A stretch of DNA of 64,000 nucleotides from Marinobacter manganoxydans MnI7-9 (GTDB lineage Bacteria > Pseudomonadota > Gammaproteobacteria > Pseudomonadales > Oleiphilaceae). The notes under the pieces were generated by a model. It searched no databases and had not been told where the DNA came from. It was given only the letters and a program-made list of their open reading frames with translations. Positions 1 through 9,152 of this stretch are shown here, piece by piece. The stretch is from NCBI RefSeq assembly GCF_000235625.1, contig NZ_AGTR01000080.1:124001-188000 (forward strand), read 5' to 3'. Positions within the stretch are counted from its first letter, which is position 1, and each line of letters begins with the position of its first letter. The position numbers and the translations under genes were made by a program.

Positions 1-463
1 CATCACCGGTTTGCAGGTTGAACAGCTCCCCGTATCCCGCCATCAGGTGTTCCATCACATCTTTAGGCAAAAACGTGGGGGTACCGCCACCCCAATGCAG
101 CTGGGTCACCGGCCGGTCGGCCCCGAACAGTTTTGACTGGATGGCCGCCTCTTTCAGCACCCGCTCCACGTAGGGCATTGCCTTGTCGCGTTTTTTGGTG
201 ATCACCTTGTTGCAGGCGCAGTAGTAGCAAAGGTGCGCGCAGAACGGCAGGTGAGTGTACAGCGACAGCGGCCGGCCACTGGCCTTGCTGCGAGCCGCGG
301 CTTTGACCATGTCCTCAATCGGGTAGTTCTGGTTGAACTCGACGGCCGTGGGATAGGAGGTGTACCTCGGGCCGCTGAGGTCGTAGCGGCGAATCAGGGC
401 GTCATCCCAGATGAATTCTGGCAGTGTTGAGTCTTGGGCTTTGAGTGCGGGTGTGGAGGTCAT
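1..463 (-). CDS. hemN: HemN, oxygen-independent coproporphyrinogen III oxidase (5' part only)
   Basis: This radical-SAM enzyme makes protoporphyrinogen IX from coproporphyrinogen III without oxygen in haem synthesis. The 154 codons visible start at an ATG (complement of 461-463) and run off the left edge. Seen: a SGPRYTSYPTAVEF segment near residue 30, the radical-SAM cluster motif CAHLCYYC (C-x3-C-x2-C) near residue 72, and LHWGGGTPTFL near residue 122, all typical of HemN rather than of HemW-like proteins. The rest of the protein lies outside the window. A weak Anr-type palindrome lies 74 bp upstream of the start, which fits the usual anaerobic control of hemN. Confidence 0.93.
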   Translation of the reverse strand, partial: MTSTPALKAQDSTLPEFIWDDALIRRYDLSGPRYTSYPTAVEFNQNYPIEDMVKAAARSKASGRPLSLYTHLPFCAHLCYYCACNKVITKKRDKAMPYVERVLKEAAIQSKLFGADRPVTQLHWGGGTPTFLPKDVMEHLMAGYGELFNLQTGD

Positions 464-536
464 AATAGGCGCTCTGGGGTAAAACGGGGGCATCCAGGAT
501 TTGCCGGCATTTTAGGGCAATCCTTTGACTGGTTTT

Positions 537-550
537 TTGATTCGGGTCAG
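537..550. promoter_or_regulatory. Weak Anr/Fnr-type box upstream of hemN
   Basis: TTGATTCGGGTCAG matches the TTGAT-N4-ATCAA pattern at 8 of 10 defined positions. It sits 74 bp upstream of the hemN start codon on the opposite strand. The gene's known anaerobic regulation makes this plausible, but the right half-site is poor. Confidence 0.3.
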
Positions 551-668
551 GTGACTGATGGTTTCAGTTTACCAGTCCGGTTACTGAACCACCCTTGGGC
601 TCTTGGCGTACTTGGTTTACCCCTTTGTGGGCATAGCCCGCAGCATACTGACTGGAGAATTCCTCACC

Positions 669-2201
669 ATGGCCAACCTGATTCTGATCCTCGGCGACCA
701 ATTAACGAGAGACATCAACGCACTCGAAAACGCCGACCGGGACCGGGATCTGGTGGTAATGGCGGAGGTACACGACGAGGCCAGCTACACCAACCACCAC
801 AAGAAGAAAATCGTGCTGCTGTTCAGTGCCATGCGTCACTTTGCCCGGCAACTGGAGAGCGATGGCTGGCAGGTTCATTACCAGGCCTATCATCCGGACA
901 ACCAACACCAGAGCCTTGAGGCCGTGGTTGGCGAACAGGTGAAGCGGCTCAATGCGGAAAAAGTAATCACCACCGAGTGTGGCGAATGGCGACTGCATGA
1001 GCAGATCAGTGGCTGGCACGAACGCCTCGGGGTGCCGGTGGAAATCCGGCCGGATACACGGTTTATTGCATCCAAACAGGAGTTTGCCGACTGGGCAGAG
1101 GGCCGCAAGCAGCTGCGGATGGAATTCTTCTACCGGGAGATGCGGCGCAAGACCGGGTTGTTGATGACATCTGAGGGTGAGCCCGAGGGCGGGCAGTGGA
1201 ACTTCGATGCGGACAACCGGAAGAAATGGACCGGCAAACCGCCGGCGCCGGCGCCATTCCGGATAGAGCCGGATGCCATTACCCGGGATGTGATCGGTCT
1301 GGTGGACGAGCATTTCGGCGATCATTTCGGCACCACCGGCGATTTCCATTTTGCTGTAACGGCCGAGGACGCAGAAGCTGCGCTTGAGCACTTCATCGAT
1401 TTCGCTCTGCCCTGTTTCGGCGATTATCAGGACGCGATTTCCGACACCGAGGACTGGCTGTTTCACTCGATTCTTTCGCCCTATATCAATTCCGGGCTGC
1501 TGGATCCGGTTACGGTTTGCGAGGCGGCGGCCCAGGCGTGGTATTCAGGGCGAGCGCCGATCAACGCGGTGGAGGGATTCATCCGTCAGATACTGGGCTG
1601 GCGCGAATTCGTGCGGGGAATTTACTGGATGAACATGCCCGGGTATGCGCAGGAGAACCGCCTGGGCAACACCCGCGCCCTGCCCTGGTTCTACTGGACC
1701 GGGGACACCAGGATGCGGTGCATGCACAAGGCCATTGATGCCACCCGTCGTAACGCCTACGCCCACCACATTCAGCGCCTGATGGTTACCGGCAACTTCG
1801 CGCTGCTGGCCGGCATCAAGCCGGAGGAGATCTGCGACTGGTACCTGGCGGTATACGCCGATGCCTACGACTGGGTGGAACTGCCCAACGTGCTTGGCAT
1901 GGTGATGCACGCCGATGGCGGCTACCTGGGCTCAAAGCCCTATGCCGCCAGCGGCAAGTACATCCAGCGCATGTCGGACCACTGCGCCAACTGCCATTAC
2001 AAGGTGAACAAATCCACCGAATCAGACGCCTGCCCGTTCAACGCCCTGTACTGGCATTTCATCGATCGCCATCGGGACGACTTTGCCAAAAACCCGCGTA
2101 TGGGCATGATGTACCGGAACTGGGACAAGCAGAAGCCCGAGAAACGGGAAGCGCTGCTCCAGCGCGCGGAGAATCTGATCGCCAATATTGAAAAGCTCTA
2201 G
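669..2201 (+). CDS. Cryptochrome/photolyase-related protein of the FeS-BCP type
   Basis: Predicted flavoprotein of the iron-sulphur bacterial cryptochrome/photolyase group, whose members repair (6-4) photoproducts or sense light. The 510-aa protein begins at ATG 669, after a GGAG ribosome site, with the family's LILILGDQLT opening. The C-terminal half has EGFIRQILGWREFVRG and WVELPNVLGMVMHADGG, the FAD-pocket region. MSDHCANCHYKV followed by a Cys 13 residues later, plus an upstream RMRCMH, gives the four cysteines expected for the 4Fe-4S cluster. An in-frame upstream start at 603 has no ribosome site. A second, different photolyase lies at 5642-7159. Family assignment is firm; repair versus signalling is not decided. 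Confidence 0.9.
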   Translation: MANLILILGDQLTRDINALENADRDRDLVVMAEVHDEASYTNHHKKKIVLLFSAMRHFARQLESDGWQVHYQAYHPDNQHQSLEAVVGEQVKRLNAEKVITTECGEWRLHEQISGWHERLGVPVEIRPDTRFIASKQEFADWAEGRKQLRMEFFYREMRRKTGLLMTSEGEPEGGQWNFDADNRKKWTGKPPAPAPFRIEPDAITRDVIGLVDEHFGDHFGTTGDFHFAVTAEDAEAALEHFIDFALPCFGDYQDAISDTEDWLFHSILSPYINSGLLDPVTVCEAAAQAWYSGRAPINAVEGFIRQILGWREFVRGIYWMNMPGYAQENRLGNTRALPWFYWTGDTRMRCMHKAIDATRRNAYAHHIQRLMVTGNFALLAGIKPEEICDWYLAVYADAYDWVELPNVLGMVMHADGGYLGSKPYAASGKYIQRMSDHCANCHYKVNKSTESDACPFNALYWHFIDRHRDDFAKNPRMGMMYRNWDKQKPEKREALLQRAENLIANIEKL

Positions 2202-2230
2202 GTCAGAACTTTGGCGTCCTGATCTTTTGC

Positions 2231-3919
2231 TCAGGGCGGTCCGACTTCACAGGCCAACACCAGAGCCCAGAACTCCGAGAAGTCGTTGACCACCACATCC
2301 GGCTTATCCGGGTGTTTGTGGGTACCCGGAAAAATCTTGTTCAGCCAGGGCAGATCCCACTGGGCCCCGTTGAAGAATACCGAGGTCAGGCCCGCGCGCT
2401 TGGCGGCAATAACGTCAGTCGTGCTATCGCCCACGTACCACACACTCGGGTCGGGCGGGTAATCCAGTTTCTGGACCGCCAGCAGCAGTTGATCCGGGTG
2501 GGGCTTGCGCAGGGGTGTATCGTCGCCGCAGACGTCGACATCAAACAGATGCGTCCAGCCGGTATCCTCCACCGCCGCCAGTTCGTGCTCGAAAAACTCG
2601 CGGTCCCGGTTGGTAATGACACCCACCTGGATGCCCAGCCGCCGTAACCCTTCCAGAACTTCGCGCACCTTCGGCTCAAACGCCTTCACGGTACCGTAGT
2701 GTTTCCGGTAGTGGTGGTTGAACGCCTGGTGGGCAATCTGCTTGGCTTCCTGGTCATCCCCGAACAACACCTCAAAGATATCGGTTCGGGAAATCTTGCG
2801 GTCTGCCTTCACCTTCGGATGCAGCTTCGCAAACTCCCGCACGTAGGCCACCAGCTTCACATCTTCCGGGGTTTTGCTGTCTTCCGGCGCCACCATACGG
2901 TCCATAAGCTGCAGCTTGTGGAAATCCGGCAGCATGTCGTCCACCGCGTGGTACATGGCGTCGAGGGTATCTACCAGGGTGGCGTGCCAGTCGAACAGGA
3001 TGACTGCCGGACGGATGAGCTTGACCACCGCCGGGTGCCAGTCCGGCTCAATTCTTGGCTCGGGTCGCTGTGGCGGCGGAAACGGCCGGGGGCGAACCTC
3101 GGCAGGCGTTTGTTCGAAGGCCTCCGGCTGGCTCCGCTCAAGCAGGGCTAAAAGGTCCATGAGGTCCTCAAAGCTGTCCAGAATGGCCGCGGGCGCGTCC
3201 CGGTGCGAAAACCAGCTGTCGATCCGGCCGGATTCCCAGCAAGCGCCGTTGTAGAACACGCCCGAGACGCCGGCCTTGTTGGCGGTGAGCATGTCGACGT
3301 AGCTGTCGCCGACATACCAGGCCGTTTCATCCGCTGGCAGACCGAGCTTTTCAAGCGCTTTGAGAATCACCTCCGGATCGGGTTTATACTCGGTTACGTC
3401 GTCGGCACACACCGTGGCATCAAACAGGTTCCGCCATCGGCCTTCGTCCACCGTCTGTAATTCCCGATCCAGAAACTCCCGGTTCCGGTTGGTGGATACC
3501 GCCAGCCGGATACCCATGGCTTTCAGGGCGGAGAGATACTCATAGGCGCCGGGCTGGAACGGTTTTACCTGCCCGAAATAGCGGCGATAGGCCTCGTTGT
3601 AGGCCTTGTGAGCGATCAGCTTGGCTTCTTTGTCATCCCCGAAGATGGCGTTGAAAATATCGGTCCTCGACACCCGGCGCTCCGCCAGAATGCGCGGATG
3701 CAGGCGCCGGAAGATACGGATGTAACGCACCAGGCGGGCATCATCCGATGTTCGGCATTTATCCTCCGGCAGCAGCCGCTCCACCAGCCCCAGATCCTCC
3801 AACTGCGGCAACATGTCTTCCATAGCACTGAACATGGCATCGTGGGTGTCTACCAGGGTGCCGTGCCAGTCGAAAATCAGCACTGACGGCGCTGAAATGG
3901 AATCACAGAATCGGGCCAT
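2231..3919 (-). CDS. Tandem two-domain HAD-superfamily hydrolase
   Basis: A 562-aa fusion of two homologous HAD phosphatase-like domains, roughly residues 10-250 and 300-555. Each has all four motifs: IFDWHGTLVDT / LFDWHATLVDT (I), STNRN / ITNRD (II), the lysine in EYKPDPE / LRKPHPD (III) and YVGDSYVDM / YVGDSTTDV (IV). In both copies motif I reads DxH instead of DxD, so the usual acid/base aspartate is histidine. A proline-rich linker around residues 265-290 joins the domains. The duplication looks internal because the same helical cap order repeats. Substrate unknown. Some HAD relatives also replace the second Asp, so activity is possible but altered. Confidence 0.8.
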   Translation of the reverse strand: MARFCDSISAPSVLIFDWHGTLVDTHDAMFSAMEDMLPQLEDLGLVERLLPEDKCRTSDDARLVRYIRIFRRLHPRILAERRVSRTDIFNAIFGDDKEAKLIAHKAYNEAYRRYFGQVKPFQPGAYEYLSALKAMGIRLAVSTNRNREFLDRELQTVDEGRWRNLFDATVCADDVTEYKPDPEVILKALEKLGLPADETAWYVGDSYVDMLTANKAGVSGVFYNGACWESGRIDSWFSHRDAPAAILDSFEDLMDLLALLERSQPEAFEQTPAEVRPRPFPPPQRPEPRIEPDWHPAVVKLIRPAVILFDWHATLVDTLDAMYHAVDDMLPDFHKLQLMDRMVAPEDSKTPEDVKLVAYVREFAKLHPKVKADRKISRTDIFEVLFGDDQEAKQIAHQAFNHHYRKHYGTVKAFEPKVREVLEGLRRLGIQVGVITNRDREFFEHELAAVEDTGWTHLFDVDVCGDDTPLRKPHPDQLLLAVQKLDYPPDPSVWYVGDSTTDVIAAKRAGLTSVFFNGAQWDLPWLNKIFPGTHKHPDKPDVVVNDFSEFWALVLACEVGPP

Positions 3920-4045
3920 GCTCCGCCTCCATCAGAAGTTTCCTGAAGCCGGCCTTGAAATCCGCCGCCGGGCCGGCAAAACTCGGCGGTACTGACAAGA
4001 AAGATAAACCCGGTTTCCAATGCGTGCACGCATCGAGTCTGATCC

Positions 4046-4820
4046 ATGCCAGTATCGAGCTACCTGCTGCCCTATGATTTTTCACCGCTGACCCTGCTCA
4101 GTTATATGCTGGTGCTCGGGTTTTATGGTGTCGGGCTACTGAGGATGCCGGAGCAGGACCGGCCGGGATCGGGCCGCATCATCACTTTCACGCTCGGGGT
4201 CATGCTCTGTTACGCGGTGATGCAGACCCGATTTGATTACTACTCCCAGTACATGTTTTTCGTCCATCGGGGCCAGCACCTGATTCTTCACCACTAGGGG
4301 CCGAGCCTGATTGCGCTGTCCAATCCACTGCCCGTGATGCGATTCTGGTACCAGAAGATCTCACTTTCTGTTCGCTACTGGCTGCAGCCGCTGGGCTGGA
4401 TTTAGGCCGTCCATCCATTTTGACGCCATGCTCAGCCGGCAGCTGTACTGGATCATGAACTGGAGCATGCTGCTGGACGGCCTGCTGTTCTGGTGGCTGA
4501 TCTTCGATCCCCGCTCCCCGGCCATCACCAGTGCCCTGGGCTACGGCAAACGTATACTCCTGCTGGCGCTGGTGGCGATCCCCCAGATGATTCTCGGGGC
4601 CTGGATCGTGTTTTCCCGCGGCATGGTTTATGACGTCTACGAAGTCTGCGGCCGGGCCTGGCCCATGCCCCCGGAAACCGACCAGTTACTGGGCGGTCTG
4701 CTGACCTGGATTCCCCCGGCCATGATGAGCATCATTGGCATCCTGATTGTGCTCCGCCGGGCCATGCATGAAGATGGCAAATTCCCCAAAAGCCGCTCGA
4801 TGGCAGGAGGAAACGCATGA
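4046..4820 (+). pseudogene. CtaG-type (caa3_CtaG) cytochrome c oxidase assembly protein, disrupted
   Basis: Membrane protein of the caa3_CtaG family that assists copper/oxidase assembly. The reading frame starts at ATG 4046 and runs for 83 codons to a TAG at 4295-4297 just after the conserved HLILHH segment. The homology continues in the same frame to another TAG near 4402, then resumes in a different frame from 4428 (MLSRQLYWIMNWSMLL...) to 4820. So at least one nonsense change and one frameshift separate the halves. The C-terminal piece still has three or four hydrophobic helices and overlaps the next gene by ATGA. Sequencing error could explain part of this, but two stops plus a shift favour real decay. 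Confidence 0.72.
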
Positions 4821-5413
4821 ACAGAACGCTGCCACTATGGCCTGTTTTCGTTGCCCTGATGCTCGCCGGCTGTGCCGGGAATGAGGAAAGCTGGCATGGC
4901 AAGGACATCTCGGGCCTGATGCCCAGGCTCCAGTTCCAGCTCCAGGGCACCGACGGAAACACTGTCACTCCCGCAGACTCGCAGGGCAACATCCGCCTGG
5001 TGTATTTCGGCTTCACCTCCTGCCCGGATGTCTGCCCGACCACGCTGACTGATCTGCGCCGCTCGGTTCAGCAACTTCCCGAAAAGTATCGGGACGACGT
5101 CACCACCCTGTTCGTAAGCGTTGACCCGCGCAGGGATACCCCGGAACGCCTGGCCAGTTACGTGAATTTCTTCGGCGATCGGGTCGTTGGCCTGACTGCA
5201 GAAGAACCCGCGCTTCGAAAACTCGCCAAACGCTACCGGACCACCTTCGGTTACGACGAACCCGACGCCAGCGGCAACTACAACGTTTCACACAGCAGCG
5301 CCGTTTACGTTTTCGATCGCGACGGCAACGCCCGGCTGCTCCTGCGACCCGGACTGTCGCCAGAGCAGATCAGTGAAGATCTGGCCCAGCTGGCACAGGG
5401 ATCACGCTCCTGA
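4817..5413 (+). CDS. SCO1/SenC family copper chaperone lipoprotein
   Basis: A 198-aa exported protein of the Sco family, which delivers copper to the CuA site of cytochrome oxidase or acts as a thiol reductase. Seen: a hydrophobic N-terminus ending in the lipobox LAGC, the copper/redox motif TSCPDVCPTT (CxxxC) near residue 72, and the third ligand His in NVSHSSAVYVFD near residue 157. Its ATG overlaps the stop of the broken ctaG-like gene, so the pair was one operon for oxidase copper loading. No oxidase subunit genes are nearby. Confidence 0.9.
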   Translation: MNRTLPLWPVFVALMLAGCAGNEESWHGKDISGLMPRLQFQLQGTDGNTVTPADSQGNIRLVYFGFTSCPDVCPTTLTDLRRSVQQLPEKYRDDVTTLFVSVDPRRDTPERLASYVNFFGDRVVGLTAEEPALRKLAKRYRTTFGYDEPDASGNYNVSHSSAVYVFDRDGNARLLLRPGLSPEQISEDLAQLAQGSRS

Positions 5414-5498
5414 TACCCATACCTGTCGCCGCCTCGGGCGCTGATCCCGCCCTGCGGAGCAGACGTAGAAAGCCCTACATCCCGAATGGAAGACACTG

Positions 5499-5645
5499 GT
5501 GCCCCATAAGAAACTCAATCTCCCGGAGAAAACCTGCCCGGTCTGCCAGCGCCCGTTTGCCTGGCGCAAAAAATGGGCGAAGGACTGGGAAAATGTTCGC
5601 TACTGCAGCGAACGTTGCCGGCGCGAGCGGAACGCACTCTCATGA
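5499..5645 (+). CDS. DUF2256 zinc-ribbon-like small protein
   Basis: A 48-residue protein starting at GTG 5499. It has two Cys pairs, TCPVCQRPF and RYCSERCR, plus the conserved core [11 protein letters not shown], which identifies DUF2256. Such peptides are commonly encoded beside cryptochrome/photolyase genes. Here the stop TGA overlaps the photolyase ATG as ATGA (5642-5645), implying translational coupling. No upstream in-frame ATG fits, so GTG was chosen. Its role is not known; zinc binding is inferred from the cysteines. Confidence 0.85.
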   Translation: MPHKKLNLPEKTCPVCQRPFAWRKKWAKDWENVRYCSERCRRERNALS

Positions 5646-7159
5646 CCACCGTGGTGTGGTTCAAGCGCGACCTGCGTACCCGGGATCATGCCCCCCTGGT
5701 GGCAGCGGCCAGCCTGGGCGAACCGGTCATACCGCTGTATGTGATCGAGGACGAATACTGGCAACTGCCGGACACCAGCGGCCGTCAATGGGCGTTTATC
5801 AGAGACTCCCTGGACGATCTTGACCGGCAGTTGCGAAAGGCCGGCAGCCGGCTCCTGGTGATGAGAGGGTCGGTGATTGATACGCTGAAACAGCTTCAGG
5901 CCAGGCAAGACGTCAAACGCGTGTTCTGCCACCAGGAAACCGGCGGGCACTGGACCTTCGAGCGAGACAAGGCAGTCATTGGCTGGTGCTCGGAAAACCA
6001 GGTGGAATTCCGCGAGTGGAACCAGTTCGGTGTGGTTCGCCGCTTGGGCGACCGGAATGTCTGGGACAGAGCCTGGACCGAGCTGATGCGTCAGCCGTTG
6101 CTAGAGGCCCCAGCAAGAATACCGGAAATGAAAGGCATCGAGGGCGATGCCAGTGGCTACGACAGCCGGGACTTCACACTGCCTGATAGCTGCCCGGACC
6201 GTCAGGCCGGAGGCAGCACCCGAGGAGAAAAACTGCTCGCTTCTTTCCTCGACCGCCGCTGCGTCGGCTACCAGTACAACATCTCCAGCCCGAATACTGC
6301 GGTCAGGGCCTGCTCGCGCCTCAGCCCGCACATTGCCTACGGCACCGTCAGCCTGCGGGAGATTTACCAGGAGGCCAAGGCCACCGGCAATCACCGCAAC
6401 ACCCTGCCCCGGAAAAAGAAAAGCCTGACCAGTTTCCGGTCGCGATTGCACTGGCACTGCCATTTCATCCAGAAACTGGAGGACGAACCGGAGCTGGAAT
6501 TCCGGGCCATGCACCGGGAAATGGAGGCGCTAAAAACCGGGCCCAATGATACCGAACGCCTGCAGCGTTGGCAGGAAGGCCAGACGGGCTGGCCCCTGGT
6601 GGATGCCAGCATGCGTGCACTTAATCATTCGGGCTGGATCAACTTCCGGATGCGGGCCATGCTGATGGCAATCGCCAGTTATCAGCTGTGGCTGCACTGG
6701 CGCGATCCCGCCCTTCACCTGGCCCGGCTGTTTACCGATTTTGAGCCTGGCATTCACTACTCCCAGACCCAGATGCAGTCCGGCCTGACCGGCATCAATG
6801 CCCTACGAATCTACAACCCGGTGTTGCAAAGCCGGAAACTGGACCCCGATGGCGAGTTCATCCGGCGCTGGATACCCGAGCTGGCTGGCGTGCCCAGTGA
6901 AATGATCCACACCCCCTGGTTAATGACACCGGCCCAGAAAGAGCGTTACGGCGGCAACACCTACATCTCGCCGGTGTGCGATCATGAACAGGCGGCCCGG
7001 GTTGCCCGTAAGGCGGTTGGCGACTTTCGCAAGCAGCGTGTTAGCAAGACAGAAACAGATCGGGTGCTGCTACGACACGGCAGTCGCAAGGGACCTGTTC
7101 AGAAACGCCCCCGCGTGCCATCGAAGCAGCAATCCGATCAGCTGTCACTGTTCGACTAG
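5642..7159 (+). CDS. Cryptochrome/deoxyribodipyrimidine photolyase family protein
   Basis: A 505-aa FAD enzyme predicted to repair UV-induced pyrimidine dimers or sense blue light. The N-terminal Rossmann domain opens with [16 protein letters not shown]. The FAD domain is recognisable from [52 protein letters not shown] and the [17 protein letters not shown] segment. An earlier in-frame start at 5573 would overlap most of the DUF2256 gene; ATG 5642, with its ATGA overlap, is preferred. It is convergent with the Met-rich gene 7174-7701. With the FeS-type paralogue at 669 the window carries two distinct light-dependent flavoproteins. Confidence 0.9.
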   Translation: MTTVVWFKRDLRTRDHAPLVAAASLGEPVIPLYVIEDEYWQLPDTSGRQWAFIRDSLDDLDRQLRKAGSRLLVMRGSVIDTLKQLQARQDVKRVFCHQETGGHWTFERDKAVIGWCSENQVEFREWNQFGVVRRLGDRNVWDRAWTELMRQPLLEAPARIPEMKGIEGDASGYDSRDFTLPDSCPDRQAGGSTRGEKLLASFLDRRCVGYQYNISSPNTAVRACSRLSPHIAYGTVSLREIYQEAKATGNHRNTLPRKKKSLTSFRSRLHWHCHFIQKLEDEPELEFRAMHREMEALKTGPNDTERLQRWQEGQTGWPLVDASMRALNHSGWINFRMRAMLMAIASYQLWLHWRDPALHLARLFTDFEPGIHYSQTQMQSGLTGINALRIYNPVLQSRKLDPDGEFIRRWIPELAGVPSEMIHTPWLMTPAQKERYGGNTYISPVCDHEQAARVARKAVGDFRKQRVSKTETDRVLLRHGSRKGPVQKRPRVPSKQQSDQLSLFD

Positions 7160-7173
7160 ACCGCTTACCCGCA

Positions 7174-7701
7174 TCAGTTGCGGTTCAGTTGCCGCTGATG
7201 CTCCAGCATTTGCTCCATCATCATCTGCATCTGGTTCATCCGGTTTTCCATCATTTCCAGGCGCTGCTCGTTGTCCATCCCCGGACCACCAGAACGGTTG
7301 CCCTGGGCATGGCCAGACTGCTTTTTACCCTGGCCTTGATTGTTCATCATGCCCTGGTTGTTCATCATGCCCTGGCCATTACCCATCATTCCCTGACCAT
7401 TGCCCATCATGCCCTGGCCCATCATCCCGGGGCCCATCATGCCGCCACGCATCATCTGCATGTGCTCCTGCATGTATTCCATGTGTTGCTCGCGCAGTCT
7501 CTGGCGTTCAGCGTTGGAGTCGGCGTTTCGCATTTCCTGCATCATGGCCTGCATGCGTGCCATGTTTTCATTCATCTGCTGCACTTGTTCCTGATTCATC
7601 ATGCCAGCACCTGGCATTTGCCCGGAGTTGTCCTGAGCAAAAGCAAAGGCAGGCAAGGCGACGAACACGGAACACGCAACGAAACGACCTAATCTGTTCA
7701 T
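7174..7701 (-). CDS. Periplasmic methionine-rich, probably copper-binding protein
   Basis: A 175-aa secreted protein: signal peptide ending AFAFAQ, then a helix-prone Met/Gln-rich region. Its centre repeats short units such as MMGNGQGMMGNGQ and MMNNQG around residues 85-125. Met clusters of this kind bind Cu(I) or Ag(I) in the periplasm. Start ATG at 7701 was chosen because AAGGAGGAG lies just upstream; a longer frame to 7743 lacks this. The neighbours (HupE-like, CopB, CopA remnant, His-rich protein) support metal handling. The repeats could vary in number between strains. Low-complexity sequence prevents a firm family name. Confidence 0.75.
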   Translation of the reverse strand: MNRLGRFVACSVFVALPAFAFAQDNSGQMPGAGMMNQEQVQQMNENMARMQAMMQEMRNADSNAERQRLREQHMEYMQEHMQMMRGGMMGPGMMGQGMMGNGQGMMGNGQGMMNNQGMMNNQGQGKKQSGHAQGNRSGGPGMDNEQRLEMMENRMNQMQMMMEQMLEHQRQLNRN

Positions 7702-7743
7702 GAGATCCTCCTCCTTATTGGCTGCAACATTGTGCATCACCAT

Positions 7744-8021
7744 CAGTAAAGACCATGAAACTGAATTGAAACTGAAAAGTATCCATCAAGAGTGGTTAAC
7801 AACATACAGATTGATATGGGTCATCCAGTTGAACCGCAAACGTTTAAGAGCAATCACATTTCATTGTTTTAATTCCTTAAAAACTGGCTGGGAATGGTAT
7901 TCTCTCGTTACCAACCATTGCATCGCCCCATTGCGGATTAACGCACTTACGGAGCTTGAGTTCAGAAGCTGGTTCTTATGATTACGGCCGTTAACCGTAA
8001 AAAAGAATACCGATTATTGTC
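7744..8021. other. AT-rich intergenic region, no gene supported
   Basis: This 278-bp stretch separates the divergent Met-rich and His-rich genes. It is clearly AT-richer than its surroundings and probably holds both promoters. The one open frame here (7700-7981) has no family features and overlaps the Met-rich start. I see no clear metal-regulator palindrome. Confidence 0.5.
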
Positions 8022-8351
8022 ATGCTGATTGCGCTCATCGGCATGACCTTCTCAGTCATGGGAGAAACGTTATCCCATGGAGTACCGGAGCTGACTGAAG
8101 CCAACATCCTGCACGAAGGCGATCACGGCCACAGTCATGATCATCACAGCCAGAGCGCGCAAGACCATCAAGATCGCCACTCTCATCATGACTCTGGCAA
8201 CCACTCCCACGAGTCTGCAGACCGGTTGAAAATGCCGGTATTCTCCAACCTGACACCTTCACTCCGGCGCCCTGTTCCCTTTGCTGGAGAGAATCCCCGC
8301 AGTTTTCGTTACCGGCTCGACCGCCCGCCAAAGCTCTGCACGTTTATCTGA
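8022..8351 (+). CDS. Small histidine-rich, probably metal-binding exported protein
   Basis: A 109-aa protein with a short hydrophobic N-terminus (MLIALIGMTFSVMG) and a His/Asp-rich central stretch near residues 32-66 containing HGHSHDHH and HSHHDSGNHSH. Such stretches bind Zn, Ni or Cu. An in-frame TAA lies 22 bp before the ATG, so the start cannot be much earlier, and the ribosome site is weak. It precedes a HupE/UreJ-type membrane protein by 48 bp, suggesting one operon. No family recognised; the C-terminal part is basic and featureless. Confidence 0.6.
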   Translation: MLIALIGMTFSVMGETLSHGVPELTEANILHEGDHGHSHDHHSQSAQDHQDRHSHHDSGNHSHESADRLKMPVFSNLTPSLRRPVPFAGENPRSFRYRLDRPPKLCTFI

Positions 8352-8399
8352 GCAATGCTGCCTTAGCAGCTGAACGAAAACCCATTCTACGGAGTTACT

Positions 8400-9137
8400 A
8401 TGCTGTCAACTTTGCTTGGCAAACCTCGCCCTTGGGCGCGGGTTGCTGCCGGCGGAAATCGTTTTTTCTGGATATTCCTGACACTGGGCCTGCTCGGTCT
8501 CAGCGCGGATGCGTTGGCCCATGCCGTCGCCCAGGGCGACAAGGGATACATTCAGGAGATTACCGGCATAAACCTGATTGCTTTTACCTACCTCGGTGCC
8601 AAACACATGGTCACCGGTTACGACCACCTGCTCTTTCTGCTGGGGGTCATTTTCTTCCTGTACCGCATGCAGCACATCGCTATCTACGTGAGCCTGTTTG
8701 CCCTGGGGCATTCCACCACGATGCTGCTGGGCGTGTACTTCAACGTCGGCATCAATAGCTACATCATCGATGCGATTATCGGCCTGTCGATCGTGTACAA
8801 GGCACTGGACAATATCGGCGCCTATCAGCGCTGGTTTGGCTTTCAGCCCAACACCAAAGCCGCCACGCTCATCTTCGGTTTTTTCCACGGCTTCGGGTTG
8901 TCCACCAAGATCCTTGAGTACGACATCTCGCCGGACGGGCTGATTCCGAATCTTCTCGCCTTCAATGTAGGCGTGGAAATCGGACAGCTCATTGCCCTGG
9001 CCATGATCCTGATTGCCATCAATTTCTGGCGCAAAACCGACGGCTTTTTCCGTCACGCCTACACCGCGAATGTGGCCATGATGAGTGCAGGCTTCCTGCT
9101 ATTCGGCTATCAGCTTACCGGTTATTTCGTCGCCTGA
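8400..9137 (+). CDS. HupE/UreJ family membrane protein
   Basis: A 245-aa inner-membrane protein with about seven hydrophobic segments. Family marks are the GYDHLLFLLGVIFFL motif near residue 76 and FGFFHGFGLS near residue 160, both with the conserved His residues of HupE/UreJ proteins, which move nickel or another metal. There is no hydrogenase or urease gene nearby. Instead it sits between the His-rich protein and an anchor protein in a copper/heavy-metal block, so its metal may not be nickel. Confidence 0.82.
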   Translation: MLSTLLGKPRPWARVAAGGNRFFWIFLTLGLLGLSADALAHAVAQGDKGYIQEITGINLIAFTYLGAKHMVTGYDHLLFLLGVIFFLYRMQHIAIYVSLFALGHSTTMLLGVYFNVGINSYIIDAIIGLSIVYKALDNIGAYQRWFGFQPNTKAATLIFGFFHGFGLSTKILEYDISPDGLIPNLLAFNVGVEIGQLIALAMILIAINFWRKTDGFFRHAYTANVAMMSAGFLLFGYQLTGYFVA

Positions 9138-9152
9138 TTCTGGAGAACCTTT

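Noticed and set aside
7700-7981. A 93-codon open frame in the AT-rich gap
   Set aside because: No ribosome site or family features; it overlaps the start of the Met-rich gene on the other strand.
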